Assembly (NCBI RefSeq): GCF_037943105.1
Contig: NZ_CP149803.1
Coordinates: 1,550,001-1,614,000 of the forward strand
Origin: Pseudomonas sp. TMP9
GTDB taxonomy: Bacteria > Pseudomonadota > Gammaproteobacteria > Pseudomonadales > Pseudomonadaceae
Reading direction: 5' to 3'
Length of the DNA stretch: 64,000 nucleotides
Under the pieces are notes generated by a model. That model was not told where the DNA came from and searched no databases. It was given only the letters and a program-made list of their open reading frames with translations. The translations under genes and the position numbers were made by a program. Shown here piece after piece: positions 38,108-47,610 of the stretch. Position 1 is the stretch's first letter, and each line of letters opens with the position of its first letter.

Positions 38108-40375
38108 TCAGACCACCAGACCCAATGCGCGGTCGAGTTTTTCTTCCGGGTCACTGACGGCGGCGAGAAACTCATCGCCCCAGCGGCGAATATCGTTGTA
38201 GCTGACGATATCAAACAGCTCGCGCAAGCGGTCTTGGGCCTCGACTTTGGGCATGTTCAGCGCGACATAGCAGGTTTGCACCATGTCTACCGGGTCATGT
38301 GGGTTGGTTAATAATGCGCCTTTAAGTTCAGCGGCAGCGCCGGCAAACTCGGACAGCACCAACACGCCGCGCCCGCCCAGCAAGCCTTGTGCGGCGACAA
38401 ATTCTTTGGCCACCAAATTCAAGCCATCGCGCAGCGGGGTAATCCACATCACATCGGCCATGGCGTACCAAGCGCTTACTTCTTCAAATGGCAGGCTGCG
38501 GAAGAAGAACTGCAGGGGCGTCCAGCCAATACGGGCAAAGCGGCCATTGATGCGGCCTACGGCTTGTTCGATTTGCCCTTGCAGCTCGTCATAAATAGTC
38601 ATTTCCTTGGCCGCCGGTACGCAGACCGTGACCAGGGTGACTTTGCCCAGCAGTTCGGGGTTTTCTTCCAGTAAACGCTCGTATGCGTTGAGCTTTTCCA
38701 GAATGCCTTTGGTGTAGTCGAGGCGCTCTACCGAGAGGATCAGTTTGACGCTACCAAGCTCGGCGCGCAGACGCTCCATCATGTCTTTGATTTTCGGCGA
38801 TTCCAGCGCGCTGCTGACGCGGTTGATATCCAACCCCACCGGATGCGCACCAAGCTTGACCACTCGCGTGCCGGTGTCCACAGCAGTGGTCATGCGCTCC
38901 AAGCCCACGGCGCAGCCATAGGTGATAAAGCGTGGTGCGCAGTTCTGGCGGCTGACGGTTTGCAGCGGCATTACGCCGCGCGCGGCATCAACAAAGTTCT
39001 CCACCTGACGGGGGATGTGAAAGCCGATGTAATCGCATTGCAGCAAGCTGCCGATGATTTGCTTGCGCCACGGCAGCACGTTGAACACATCGGCCGAGGG
39101 GAAATAGGTGTGGTGGAAGAAGGCGATGCGCAGGTCCGGGCGCAGCTCGCGCAAGTAGCCTGGAACCATCCACAGGTTGTAGTCATGCAGCCAGACGGTC
39201 GCACCTTCTGCGGCCTCTAGGGCCGTGCGTTCGGCAAAGGCACGGTTGACCTTGAGGAATACCTGCCAGTCGCCTTCACGGAAATTGGCCCGCTCCCAGA
39301 AGGTATGCAGGGTCGGCCAGAAGGCTTCCTTGGAGAAACGTTTATAAAAAATGTCGACTTCTTCTTTGCTTAGCGCCACACGCGCAGCCGTCAGCTTGGG
39401 GTAGCGTTCGGCATCGACGGTGGTGTGGCTCTCGAAGGTTTCGCCGCTGTATTCATCATGCTCGGCCCAAGCCACCCAGGAGCCCGCTCGGCCGTCGCCA
39501 AAAAAGCTCAGCAGGGTGGGGATAATGCCGTTGGGCGAGGTGGGGCGACGGCGTTGCAATTTACCGTCCTTACCACGAAATTCTTCATATGGCAGGCGGT
39601 GGTAAACCATTACCAAATCGGCTTTGCCCGGTTCGGCGACTTGCTTGCCTTCGGCCGCAATACCTTGTTTACCGAGAAAGCCGAAATGCACAAAGGCCTC
39701 AAGAATGCCGCCGCAACCAGCACGTTCAGCGTGGAAAACCCGCGAGAATTGTCGGGTGGCTTGCAGCAGGCCTTCTTCGGAAGCGCCTACGCACACACCT
39801 TTGAACTGGCCACTGAGCATGCTCAGGTCATTTAAGGTGTCGCCGGCGGTGAGCACTTGGTCGTGGTCCAGTTCCAGCCAGTCGATCAACGCTTGCAGGC
39901 TGCTGCCCTTGTTGACGCCTTTGGGCAAAAAATCCAAGTAGCGTTCGGCGGAGTAGAGCAGGTCGCAGCCCAGACTCTCGGCAATTGTGAGCAGTTCCGG
40001 GTTGGCGGCTTGTTCAGGGCTGCAAAAGTAGGAACAGCGGCGCACTTGCGGCACGTCTTGGCGTTCGAGGGCAAAGCGTTCGATGGCGCTGGCCACTTGG
40101 CTGTCGCCGGGCCACAGCGCGTCGACGGCGCTTTGCAGCGGTTGGATCGGCTGCAAGGTGTCGCCATGCACCAAGCTGGCGCCGACGTCAGAGATGATGA
40201 AATCTGGTTGTGGCAGGGTCGGGTCGGCCAGCAGTGGCAACACCGACTCCAAGCTGCGTCCCGTGACATACGCTAAGCGGATTTCCGGGTGAGCGGCGAT
40301 GGTTTGGTAAAGGCTTAAACGATCCTTGGGATCGCCGCCGAGAAAAGTTCCATCGAGATCGGTGGCAAGTAACAT
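38108..40375 (-). CDS. ggpPS: Glucosylglycerol-phosphate synthase/phosphatase
   Basis: A 755-residue two-domain enzyme. About 1-250 is a HAD phosphatase with the nucleophile motif DLDGTF at 6-11 and AGDTLNDLSML near 187. About 255-755 is a GT20 synthase like OtsA/GgpS (WLHDYNLWMVPGYLRE, FFHHTYFPSADVF, SVERLDYTKGI, PLRDGLNLVAKEF). Phosphatase at the N-terminus and synthase at the C-terminus is the order of GgpPS described in Stenotrophomonas, which makes the osmolyte glucosylglycerol from ADP-glucose and glycerol 3-phosphate; fused trehalose enzymes have the reverse order. The MFS gene upstream on the same strand supports this. Confidence 0.85.
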   Translation of the reverse strand: MLLATDLDGTFLGGDPKDRLSLYQTIAAHPEIRLAYVTGRSLESVLPLLADPTLPQPDFIISDVGASLVHGDTLQPIQPLQSAVDALWPGDSQVASAIERFALERQDVPQVRRCSYFCSPEQAANPELLTIAESLGCDLLYSAERYLDFLPKGVNKGSSLQALIDWLELDHDQVLTAGDTLNDLSMLSGQFKGVCVGASEEGLLQATRQFSRVFHAERAGCGGILEAFVHFGFLGKQGIAAEGKQVAEPGKADLVMVYHRLPYEEFRGKDGKLQRRRPTSPNGIIPTLLSFFGDGRAGSWVAWAEHDEYSGETFESHTTVDAERYPKLTAARVALSKEEVDIFYKRFSKEAFWPTLHTFWERANFREGDWQVFLKVNRAFAERTALEAAEGATVWLHDYNLWMVPGYLRELRPDLRIAFFHHTYFPSADVFNVLPWRKQIIGSLLQCDYIGFHIPRQVENFVDAARGVMPLQTVSRQNCAPRFITYGCAVGLERMTTAVDTGTRVVKLGAHPVGLDINRVSSALESPKIKDMMERLRAELGSVKLILSVERLDYTKGILEKLNAYERLLEENPELLGKVTLVTVCVPAAKEMTIYDELQGQIEQAVGRINGRFARIGWTPLQFFFRSLPFEEVSAWYAMADVMWITPLRDGLNLVAKEFVAAQGLLGGRGVLVLSEFAGAAAELKGALLTNPHDPVDMVQTCYVALNMPKVEAQDRLRELFDIVSYNDIRRWGDEFLAAVSDPEEKLDRALGLVV

Positions 40376-40471
40376 GCGCTGTCTTCCTGTCCAGTTAATT
40401 GGGTGCAGTGACGCGCCGACAAAAGCCGACGAGCTATAGGTGCGATTTCGCAGTAACGCGCTCGCCTCTTT

Positions 40472-41749
40472 TTATCCCGGCGTCTGCTGCGCCGGGTGTT
40501 GCGGATCTTGGTGAGCGGTGGGCTCATCTATTGCCGGTGCTTCAGGCAGCAGTTCAAAAACAGTGTGGCTGGTGCGCAGCATGGGCATAAAGTGCCCTGC
40601 TGGCGCGCTGACCAAGTCGCTGACATGGCGCAGCCGGTAAAAGGTGTAGGCGGCCAGTACGGTAAGGACCGCGGCGAAGTACAGGGGCAGCGCCTGTGCG
40701 CCGAGATGGTCCATCAGCACACCGGCGATCAGCGGGCCGCAGACTGAGCCAATACCGTTAACCATCAGCAAGCTGCTGGAACCGGCGAGAATTTCATCGC
40801 TGTGCAACTGGTCGATTAGCTGCGCCACGGCGATCGGGTAGATGGCAAAGGCCAGGCCGCCCCAAACGAATATCGATCCAAGCAGCAAGGGGCCAGCCGG
40901 TAACAAACTCATCAGCAGCGCCACCAGCACCGCCAGCGCTACCACCCAAAGCAGGACCAAGCGGCGGTCATGTTTGTCGGAGTAAATACCAATGGGCCAT
41001 TGCAAGAGAGCCCCGCCGAGGATGCTGCTGCTCATTAACAGGCCCACACCGGTGGCATCAAAACCGCTGAGAGAGGCGTACACCGGGGCCATGCCCCAGA
41101 ACGCGCCCAGCGCAAGGCCTGACAACCCGGCGGCGGCAATTGCCAGCGGGGCAATACCGGCAATCTGACGCAGGTTTGTGTGCAGGGTATCCGGCACGCT
41201 GGGCTGCACCTGACGAGTCAGGGTGATGGGCATTAGGGCTGCGCTGATCAGCATGGCGGCGAGTACAAACAATACGAAATCTGTAGGAGCGGCCAAGTTG
41301 AGCAGTTGCTGCGCGGCAGCCAAGGCGCCAAGGTTAACCGCCATGTACACGGCAAACACTTGGCCACGCTTTTCATTTGGCACCTGCGCGTTAAGCCAGC
41401 TCTCGATCACCATGTACAAACTGACCAGCGCCAAGCCATACAGCACACGCAAACCCAACCAAACCCAAGGATCGACGATCAGCACATGCAGCAGTGCAGT
41501 AATGGCGGCAAGGGCGGCGCAAAAGGCAAACGCGCGGATGTGCCCAACGCGGCGAACCAGCGGAATCGCTAGCCAGGTGCCAAGGAGAAAACCGACGAAG
41601 TACCCGGACATAATCAGCCCGAGCATTGAGGTGGAGTAGCCTTCGGCAACGCCACGCAGAGTCAGTAAGGTGTTAAGCAGGCCGTTGCCGAGGAGTAAGA
41701 GTGCAACCCCTCCTAGCAACGAGCTAATAGGGGCAAGTAAGGTCCGCAT
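40472..41749 (-). CDS. MFS transporter, YcaD-like
   Basis: A 425-residue permease with twelve hydrophobic helices; GYFVGFLLGTWLAIPLVRRVGH near 50-71 holds the loop 2-3 motif, and GVGLLMSSSILGGALLQWPIGIYSDKHDRR (core QWPIGIYSDKHDRR) its repeat in the second half. YcaD-type carriers are poorly characterised. The gene is 96 bp upstream of ggpPS on the same strand. As I recall, ycaD also sits beside ggpPS in Stenotrophomonas, so a link to osmolyte or precursor transport is plausible but unproven. Confidence 0.83.
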   Translation of the reverse strand: MRTLLAPISSLLGGVALLLLGNGLLNTLLTLRGVAEGYSTSMLGLIMSGYFVGFLLGTWLAIPLVRRVGHIRAFAFCAALAAITALLHVLIVDPWVWLGLRVLYGLALVSLYMVIESWLNAQVPNEKRGQVFAVYMAVNLGALAAAQQLLNLAAPTDFVLFVLAAMLISAALMPITLTRQVQPSVPDTLHTNLRQIAGIAPLAIAAAGLSGLALGAFWGMAPVYASLSGFDATGVGLLMSSSILGGALLQWPIGIYSDKHDRRLVLLWVVALAVLVALLMSLLPAGPLLLGSIFVWGGLAFAIYPIAVAQLIDQLHSDEILAGSSSLLMVNGIGSVCGPLIAGVLMDHLGAQALPLYFAAVLTVLAAYTFYRLRHVSDLVSAPAGHFMPMLRTSHTVFELLPEAPAIDEPTAHQDPQHPAQQTPG

Positions 41750-41865
41750 AGGAACCTACCCTAAGCAAAACAGCCCCATAAGGCAAATCGCAGGCGGTCG
41801 ATAAAGCATTAAGTACCGCCATTAACTTATTGTTTATAAACACTATATATCGATTGATAAGCGTG

Positions 41866-43221
41866 CTAATTAATTTTCTGAGTGGCGGTTTGGCGGGGTA
41901 TTGCGAGCAAGGCAATAGGCTGTTTGAGCTCGCTGGTTTGGTTAATACGCGCAATCAATTGGTTGATCGCTTCGCGGTCCCGGCTGTTATGCAGGCAGTG
42001 ATCCGCTGTTTCTTGCACGCTGCTTACATGCCTGAGCACATCTGTTTTCTGCTGCGGCCGCAGCGGGTGGTAAAGCAGATTTTTGAACGCCTGTAACAGC
42101 CCAAACAACACACTGGCATCATCGCTGCCGTAGTTGCGAATAGGGCCAAACACCAGTTGCAGTAATTCATCCAGCGAGAGTTCGTGATGGAATAAGCGTG
42201 GGGGCTCATCGTCTAGCGGAGCGAAATCGAGGTCCGGCAGGGACAAGCGTTTACTGAACAGCACGCTGAGCATGTCGATGGCTGTTATCGCCGTACCGGG
42301 GTCGTTGATGCCAGGGCTGAGGGCCTTGACCGCGATTTCGGAGATTTGCGTGCAGCCGAATAGGTAGTGAGCGTGGGCGTATTCTTCGATAAAAAAGTCA
42401 AAGCAATCGAGCAGGCTGCTGGCTATGTCCGCGTCTACTGTGCGGTTTAGCTTGAACAACGGCCGACCGCTCATGACAAAAAAACCGCGGTGGATCATCA
42501 CCGTCATATGCAGGTCGTGCTCACACAAGATGGTGTTGATAGCGTTGGTGTTCAGTTCCTTGAAATAGCCGTTATGCCGAGCGCACACCTGCTCCCAGCG
42601 CTCATCGTCTGGCCAGCTGGGCAGGATGTCGATGCAGGACAGTTTGGCCTCGCGGGCCGCGAGTTTTTCCAAGGTGGTTTGATACAGGTTGTTGAGGATG
42701 TATTCGACCTGAATCGAGCGGGAAATCGAGTGAATAAAATGCACAAATAGGCCAAGGCACGCGATGCCCATGGCCAGCGCAAGCAGCACACCCAGGCTGG
42801 GGACAAAGGTTGAATTAGCTTGTTCAATGCTGGTGATCAGCAGCAGCGAATAAAGAATGGTGCCGAGGTAAAAGCCAAGGGTTTTCTGATGGCCTTTGTC
42901 ACTGATCAGGCCGGGTACCACCCGTGGCGAGAGGGCAGCCGCCGCGTTATTGAGCACCACCATCACCATGGAGAAGCTGAACACCGTCAAGGTCAGAATG
43001 CCGCCAACTAGGGTGCTGAGAATCAGTCGGGCGTTTTCGGCATTGCGCACCAAGCCCACATCAACACTGCGCTTGAGCGACATCATCCAAGGCTGATATT
43101 CAATGTGCATGACCAGCAAGCACAGCGCAAAAAAACCTAAGGCAATCAGGGTTGGATACAGCGCCAAGCTGTGCAAGGTACGCTGGTATAAACGAAACAC
43201 GGTATTGGACAAACGGGACAC
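41866..43221 (-). CDS. DUF2254 membrane protein
   Basis: A 451-residue protein with four hydrophobic helices in the first 165 residues and a large soluble C-terminal part. VFSFSMVMVVLNNAAAALSPRV near 80-101 (core NNAAAALSPR) and ALSPGINDPGTAI near 307 mark DUF2254. The function is unknown. The soluble part looks cytoplasmic. It stands apart from its neighbours. Confidence 0.85.
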   Translation of the reverse strand: MSRLSNTVFRLYQRTLHSLALYPTLIALGFFALCLLVMHIEYQPWMMSLKRSVDVGLVRNAENARLILSTLVGGILTLTVFSFSMVMVVLNNAAAALSPRVVPGLISDKGHQKTLGFYLGTILYSLLLITSIEQANSTFVPSLGVLLALAMGIACLGLFVHFIHSISRSIQVEYILNNLYQTTLEKLAAREAKLSCIDILPSWPDDERWEQVCARHNGYFKELNTNAINTILCEHDLHMTVMIHRGFFVMSGRPLFKLNRTVDADIASSLLDCFDFFIEEYAHAHYLFGCTQISEIAVKALSPGINDPGTAITAIDMLSVLFSKRLSLPDLDFAPLDDEPPRLFHHELSLDELLQLVFGPIRNYGSDDASVLFGLLQAFKNLLYHPLRPQQKTDVLRHVSSVQETADHCLHNSRDREAINQLIARINQTSELKQPIALLAIPRQTATQKIN

Positions 43222-43347
43222 AGGCGTCTCGACGCGAGGGGTGTGGCCTGACTATAGCAAAGCTGCGCCGGCAAGCGGCCACTTGAACGTTGAGCTCAAG
43301 CGGCGCGGTTTGCGGCGGGTTTACTCGGTTGATCCCGTTCAGCCCAG

Positions 43348-44544
43348 TCAGGTTGCGCAGACCTGAGCAATCGCGCTGGCCAGTTGCTTCAAGCGGCTGG
43401 CCTCCAAACCGGCCATGTTGGCCCGGCCGCTGCTGAGCATATACACGCTGTATTCATCGCGCAGACGCTGTACCTGCATGGGTGAGAGGCCGGTGTAGGA
43501 GAACATGCCGCGCTGTTGGTCGATATGGGCAAAACGCTGGCTTAAACCAAAGGCCGCTAAGGCTTCAACTAGACCGCCGCGCAGGCTGGCCACCCGTTTA
43601 CGCATGCCTTCCAGCTCATTGACCCACAGCCCCCGCAGCTCGTCGTCAGCCAGAATGGTGGCCACCACTGCCGCCCCATGAGCCGGTGGGGTGGACCATA
43701 AGTTGCGCGCAATAAACGCCAACTGGCTGCGCACATCTTGCAGTTTTCCCGCCGTTGCTGCGCAAACAATCAGTGCGCCCGTGCGCTCACGGTACAGGCC
43801 GAAATTCTTTGAGCAGGAGCTGGTAATCAGCAGTTCCGGCAACTCAGCGGCAAACAAGCGCACAGCAAAGGCGTCTTGTTCCAGGCCATCGCCAAAGCCT
43901 TGGTAGGCGAAGTCGATTAAGGGCAGCAAATCGCGCGCCTTGACCGCCGCCAATACCCGTTGCCAGTCGTGCGCGCTCAAGTCAAAGCCGGTGGGGTTAT
44001 GGCAGCAGGCATGGAGCAACACCACATCACCCTTGGGTACATGACTGAGCGCGGCGAGCATGGCGTCGACATTCAGCTGGTTGTCGGCGCCGACGTAAGG
44101 GTAATGGCTGACGCGCAGCCCAGCGGCGGCAAAAATGCTTTCGTGGATTGGCCATGTTGGGTCACTTAGCCAGATACCGCGCCCCGGCAAACAGTGGGCG
44201 ATAAAGTCTGCACACAGACGTAAGGCCCCTGTGCCGCCAGGCGTTTGGGTGGCGGCCGCCCGCTCGGCCAGCAGCGGGTTGTCCACACCCAGCACCAGCT
44301 GGCAGAGCACGCTGTCGAACAGCGGGTCGCCATGGCCGCCGATATAGCTTTTGCTGGTTTCGTTCTCAAGCAGCTGCTGTTCAGCCAATTTGACCGCGCG
44401 GGGAATGGACGTAAGGCCTTGGGCATCTTTATACACGCCCACGCCTAGGTCGAACTTAGCTGGGTTGCTGTCCGCGCGGTAAGCATCCATCAAACCCAAA
44501 ATCGGGTCGCCGGGCACTCGACTTACCGCTTGAAAATGATTCAC
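43348..44544 (-). CDS. phhC: Aromatic amino acid aminotransferase
   Basis: A 398-residue fold type I PLP enzyme. Lys246 in [13 protein letters not shown] carries the cofactor, [10 protein letters not shown] near 180 binds it, and Arg in SSGRANMAG near 378 holds the substrate carboxylate. It transaminates tyrosine or phenylalanine with 2-oxoglutarate, giving 4-hydroxyphenylpyruvate for Hpd. The start is GTG, overlapping the phhB stop in GTGA, so it is translationally coupled. This order after phhA and phhB is as in P. aeruginosa. Confidence 0.92.
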   Translation of the reverse strand: MNHFQAVSRVPGDPILGLMDAYRADSNPAKFDLGVGVYKDAQGLTSIPRAVKLAEQQLLENETSKSYIGGHGDPLFDSVLCQLVLGVDNPLLAERAAATQTPGGTGALRLCADFIAHCLPGRGIWLSDPTWPIHESIFAAAGLRVSHYPYVGADNQLNVDAMLAALSHVPKGDVVLLHACCHNPTGFDLSAHDWQRVLAAVKARDLLPLIDFAYQGFGDGLEQDAFAVRLFAAELPELLITSSCSKNFGLYRERTGALIVCAATAGKLQDVRSQLAFIARNLWSTPPAHGAAVVATILADDELRGLWVNELEGMRKRVASLRGGLVEALAAFGLSQRFAHIDQQRGMFSYTGLSPMQVQRLRDEYSVYMLSSGRANMAGLEASRLKQLASAIAQVCAT

Positions 44545-44894
44545 TTACGGCCTTCGGCGCTGGCGTTTAGCGCATCGGTACGTGCCGCCATGATGAAGTC
44601 ATTACGGTGCAAGCCGCGCACCTCGTGGCTCCACCAGGTTACGGTGACTTTGCCCCATTCGGTGACCAGCGCCGGGTGGTGGTCGACTTCTTCGGCAATA
44701 GCGCCGACTGCATTGGTAAAGGCTAGGGCATGCCGGAAGTTTTTGAACAGGTAAACCCGCTCCAACTCCTTGTGGTCGTCACGCACTTCGATATTCCACT
44801 CGGGGATTTCGCGGCTCAGCTCGGCCAGTTCGTCATCGGTGACTTTCGGCGCATCGGCGCTGCAGGCTTCGCATTGGGCTTGGGCAAGGGACAT
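44541..44894 (-). CDS. phhB: Pterin-4a-carbinolamine dehydratase
   Basis: A 117-residue enzyme that dehydrates the carbinolamine formed by PhhA so that the tetrahydropterin cofactor can be reused. The signature [23 protein letters not shown] near 68-90 (core DHHPALV) is intact. An ATG at 44894 matches the family N-terminus; the frame is open further upstream but that runs through the repeat and into phhA. It overlaps phhC by 4 bp. Confidence 0.94.
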   Translation of the reverse strand: MSLAQAQCEACSADAPKVTDDELAELSREIPEWNIEVRDDHKELERVYLFKNFRHALAFTNAVGAIAEEVDHHPALVTEWGKVTVTWWSHEVRGLHRNDFIMAARTDALNASAEGRK

Positions 44895-44924
44895 TAGATT
44901 TCTCCAGAAATTAAGGATGAGCCT

Positions 44925-44995
44925 TAGGGTGGGTGGAGTCTCGCGATACCCATCAATCGAAAAATGTTCGGTATCGCTGCGCTCAGCCCACCCTA
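44925..44995. repeat. Palindromic repeat of the GTAGGGTGGG family between phhA and phhB
   Basis: TAGGGTGGG (44925-44933) faces CCCACCCTA (44987-44995); inside, GCGATACC pairs with GGTATCGC. It fills most of the 118-bp gap and so lies within the phh operon transcript. Confidence 0.8.
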
Positions 44996-45012
44996 CCTGT
45001 GTCGCTAAGTGG

Positions 45013-45798
45013 TTAGGCGACTTTCGGTGCAAACTTCGGTTTATGCAGGCCCAAGCGCATGGCGTGTTGCACCATGCCCATGATGTCTTCATGGGCCAAC
45101 TCGAACAGGCGCTTGAGGTCCGGTAGGACGTAGTACACCGGTTGCAGAATATCGATGCGATACGGGGTGCGCATCGCCTCGATTGGGTCAAAAATCATCT
45201 GCTGCGGTTCATTGGACAAGCAATATTGGCTTTCTCTCAGTGAGGACAGAATACCGCCACCGTAAATGCGACGGCCTTGGCAGGTATCGACCAAGCCAAA
45301 TTCGATGGTTAGCCAGTACAGCCGCGCCAGGTAAACGCGCTCTTCCTTGCTCGCGGCTAAGCCAAGCTTGCCGTAAGCGTGAGTGAATTCGGCAAACCAG
45401 GGATTAGTGAGAAGTGGGCAATGGCCAAAAATCTCGTGAAAAATATCTGGCTCTTGCAGGTAGTCCAACTCCTCAGGGGTGCGGATAAAAGTTGCCACCG
45501 GGAATTGTCTGTTAGCGAGCAACTCGAAGAAGGTCTGAAACGGAATCAGCGCCGGTACTCGCGCGACCTGCCAGCCGGTGCTGGCGTGCAGCACCTGATT
45601 GATCTCACCGAGCTGCGGAATGCGCTCATGGGGCAGGTCGAGTTGCTCGATGCCGTCTAGGTATTCTTGGCAGGCGCGGTCTTCGATTATCTTCAGCTGG
45701 CGAGTGATCAGGGTGTTCCAGACCTGATGCTCAACCTCTGGGTAATCAATAAAGCCGCTGTTATTTGGTTCGCGAGCTACGTAGTGCGTGCGCGTCAT
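45013..45798 (-). CDS. phhA: Phenylalanine-4-hydroxylase
   Basis: A 261-residue pterin-dependent iron monooxygenase converting phenylalanine to tyrosine. Iron ligands are His121 and His126 ([11 protein letters not shown]) and Glu166 (WLTIEFGL). There is no regulatory ACT domain, as usual in bacteria. ATG 45798 gives [16 protein letters not shown], the family start; the frame open to 46296 overlaps phhR on the other strand and is not used. It diverges from phhR across a 255-bp gap with a TyrR-type box. Confidence 0.96.
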   Translation of the reverse strand: MTRTHYVAREPNNSGFIDYPEVEHQVWNTLITRQLKIIEDRACQEYLDGIEQLDLPHERIPQLGEINQVLHASTGWQVARVPALIPFQTFFELLANRQFPVATFIRTPEELDYLQEPDIFHEIFGHCPLLTNPWFAEFTHAYGKLGLAASKEERVYLARLYWLTIEFGLVDTCQGRRIYGGGILSSLRESQYCLSNEPQQMIFDPIEAMRTPYRIDILQPVYYVLPDLKRLFELAHEDIMGMVQHAMRLGLHKPKFAPKVA

Positions 45799-45906
45799 CA
45801 GTGCTTCCTGCTGGGGCTTTGTTGTTGTATGAGCCAGGAATACGCCGATAGTGGCCGGGGTGCAGCCCCTGTTGATGCTGTTGGCTGCGTGATGAAGCGG
45901 ATAATC

Positions 45907-45924
45907 CGTAAAGAATTGGTTACG
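45907..45924. promoter_or_regulatory. TyrR/PhhR-type box between phhA and phhR
   Basis: CGTAAA-N6-GTTACG keeps the invariant G-N14-C of TGTAAA-N6-TTTACA, with three mismatches. It lies 109 bp from the phhA start and 130 bp from the phhR start, and could serve both. Its right half is identical to that of the box upstream of hpd. Confidence 0.45.
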
Positions 45925-46053
45925 TATTCGGCAATGCGGCGAAGTATCGTCTTGCGGTTGCGTCAATCTGTCACATATTCTTGACGAATAATCTGCCATG
46001 CGCACCGATGTTTTGCGTTGTGGCCCAATAACAAGCCTGATCAGAGCCGTGCC

Positions 46054-47607
46054 ATGCGTATCAAAGTCCACTGTCAGAACCGTGTCGGCATCCTGCGTGA
46101 CATCCTCAATCTGCTGGTCGAATACGGCATCAACGTCGCCCGAGGCGAGGTCGGCGGCGAGCAGGGTAATGCCATCTATCTGCATTGCCCGAACTTGATC
46201 AACCTGCAATTCCAATCGTTGCGACCCAAGTTTGAGGCCATTGCCGGGGTATTCGGCGTTAAACGTGTGGGCCTGATGCCCAGCGAACGGCGGCATTTAG
46301 AGTTGAATGCATTGCTTGGCGCGCTGGATTTCCCCGTGTTGTCCATCGATATGGGTGGCTCAATTGTTGCCGCCAACCGCAGCGCCGCGCAGCTGCTGGG
46401 CGTGCGCGTGGATGAGGTGCCGGGCATTGCGCTGTCGCGTTACGCCGAGGATTTCGACCTGCCAGAGCTGGTGCGCACTAATAAATCGCGAATCAATGGC
46501 CTGCGCGTGAAGATTAAAGGTGACGTGTTTCTCGCGGACATTGCCCCGTTGCAAACCGAGCACGATGAAAGTGATGCGCTCGCCGGCGCGGTATTGACCT
46601 TGCACCGCGCCGATCGCGTGGGTGAGCGGATCTATAACGTACGTAAACAAGAACTGCGCGGCTTTGACTCGATTTTCCAGAGCTCCACAATCATGGCAGC
46701 GGTGGTGCGCGAAGCGCGGCGCATGGCACCTCTGGATGCGCCGCTGTTAATTGAGGGCGAAACCGGCACCGGCAAGGAACTGTTGGCGCGCGCCTGCCAC
46801 TTGGCCAGCCCGCGCGGGCAATCACCCTTTATGGCGCTGAACTGCGCTGGGCTGCCGGAATCCATGGCCGAAACCGAGCTGTTCGGTTATGGCCCTGGCG
46901 CTTTTGAGGGCGCGCGCCCGGAAGGCAAGTTGGGCCTGCTAGAGCTCACCGCTGGCGGCACGCTGTTTCTCGATGGCGTCGGCGAAATGAGCCCGCGCTT
47001 GCAGGCCAAATTGCTGCGTTTTTTGCAAGATGGCTGCTTTCGCCGAGTGGGCAGTGATGAAGAGGTGTATTTGGATGTGCGGGTGATGTGCGCGACCCAA
47101 GTTGACCTGTCTGAGTTGTGCGCCAAGGGCGAGTTTCGCAAAGATTTGTACCACCGCCTTAACGTGCTCAGCCTGCATATTCCGCCATTGCGCGAATGCC
47201 TTGATGGCCTGCCTCCGCTGGTTGAGCATTTTCTTGATCAAGCCAGCCGACAGATCGGTTGCCCGCTGCCCAAACTGGCACCGCAGGTGCTGGACAAACT
47301 CGGCCATTATCACTGGCCGGGCAATGTGCGTCAGTTAGAGAACGTGCTGTTTCAGGCGGTGTCGTTGTGCGAAAACGGCGTGGTGAAGGGCGAACACATC
47401 CGCCTGCCTGATTACGGCGCGCCACAGCCGCTGGGCGAGTTTTCAGTGGAAGGCGGGCTGGACGACATTCTTGGGCGCTTTGAAAAAGCCGTGCTCGAGC
47501 GTCTGTTCTACGATCACCCCAGCAGCCGCCAGCTGGGTAAACGCCTTGGCGTTTCACACACCACCATTGCCAACAAACTGCGCCAGCATGGCGTGGGTAA
47601 GGAGTAG
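46054..47607 (+). CDS. phhR: TyrR-like regulator of phenylalanine/tyrosine catabolism
   Basis: A 517-residue protein: ACT domain about 1-75, PAS about 78-190, AAA+ about 205-430 with Walker A GETGTGKE at 235-242, and a Fis-type helix-turn-helix near 480-517 (RQLGKRLGVSHTTIANKLRQ). The sigma-54 contact motif GAFTGA is GAFEGA at 282-287, so like TyrR it probably acts with sigma-70 polymerase. ATG 46054 gives the family start MRIKVHCQNRVG. It diverges from phhABC, which it is expected to activate. Confidence 0.93.
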   Translation: MRIKVHCQNRVGILRDILNLLVEYGINVARGEVGGEQGNAIYLHCPNLINLQFQSLRPKFEAIAGVFGVKRVGLMPSERRHLELNALLGALDFPVLSIDMGGSIVAANRSAAQLLGVRVDEVPGIALSRYAEDFDLPELVRTNKSRINGLRVKIKGDVFLADIAPLQTEHDESDALAGAVLTLHRADRVGERIYNVRKQELRGFDSIFQSSTIMAAVVREARRMAPLDAPLLIEGETGTGKELLARACHLASPRGQSPFMALNCAGLPESMAETELFGYGPGAFEGARPEGKLGLLELTAGGTLFLDGVGEMSPRLQAKLLRFLQDGCFRRVGSDEEVYLDVRVMCATQVDLSELCAKGEFRKDLYHRLNVLSLHIPPLRECLDGLPPLVEHFLDQASRQIGCPLPKLAPQVLDKLGHYHWPGNVRQLENVLFQAVSLCENGVVKGEHIRLPDYGAPQPLGEFSVEGGLDDILGRFEKAVLERLFYDHPSSRQLGKRLGVSHTTIANKLRQHGVGKE

Positions 47608-47610
47608 GGT

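Noticed and set aside
38108..40375. Trehalose-phosphate synthase/phosphatase fusion
   Set aside because: The phosphatase is at the N-terminus and the synthase at the C-terminus, the GgpPS order; the MFS neighbour also fits GgpPS.
45799..46053. Sigma-54 promoter for phhA or phhR
   Set aside because: No TGGCAC-N5-TTGC match with proper spacing was found on either strand.
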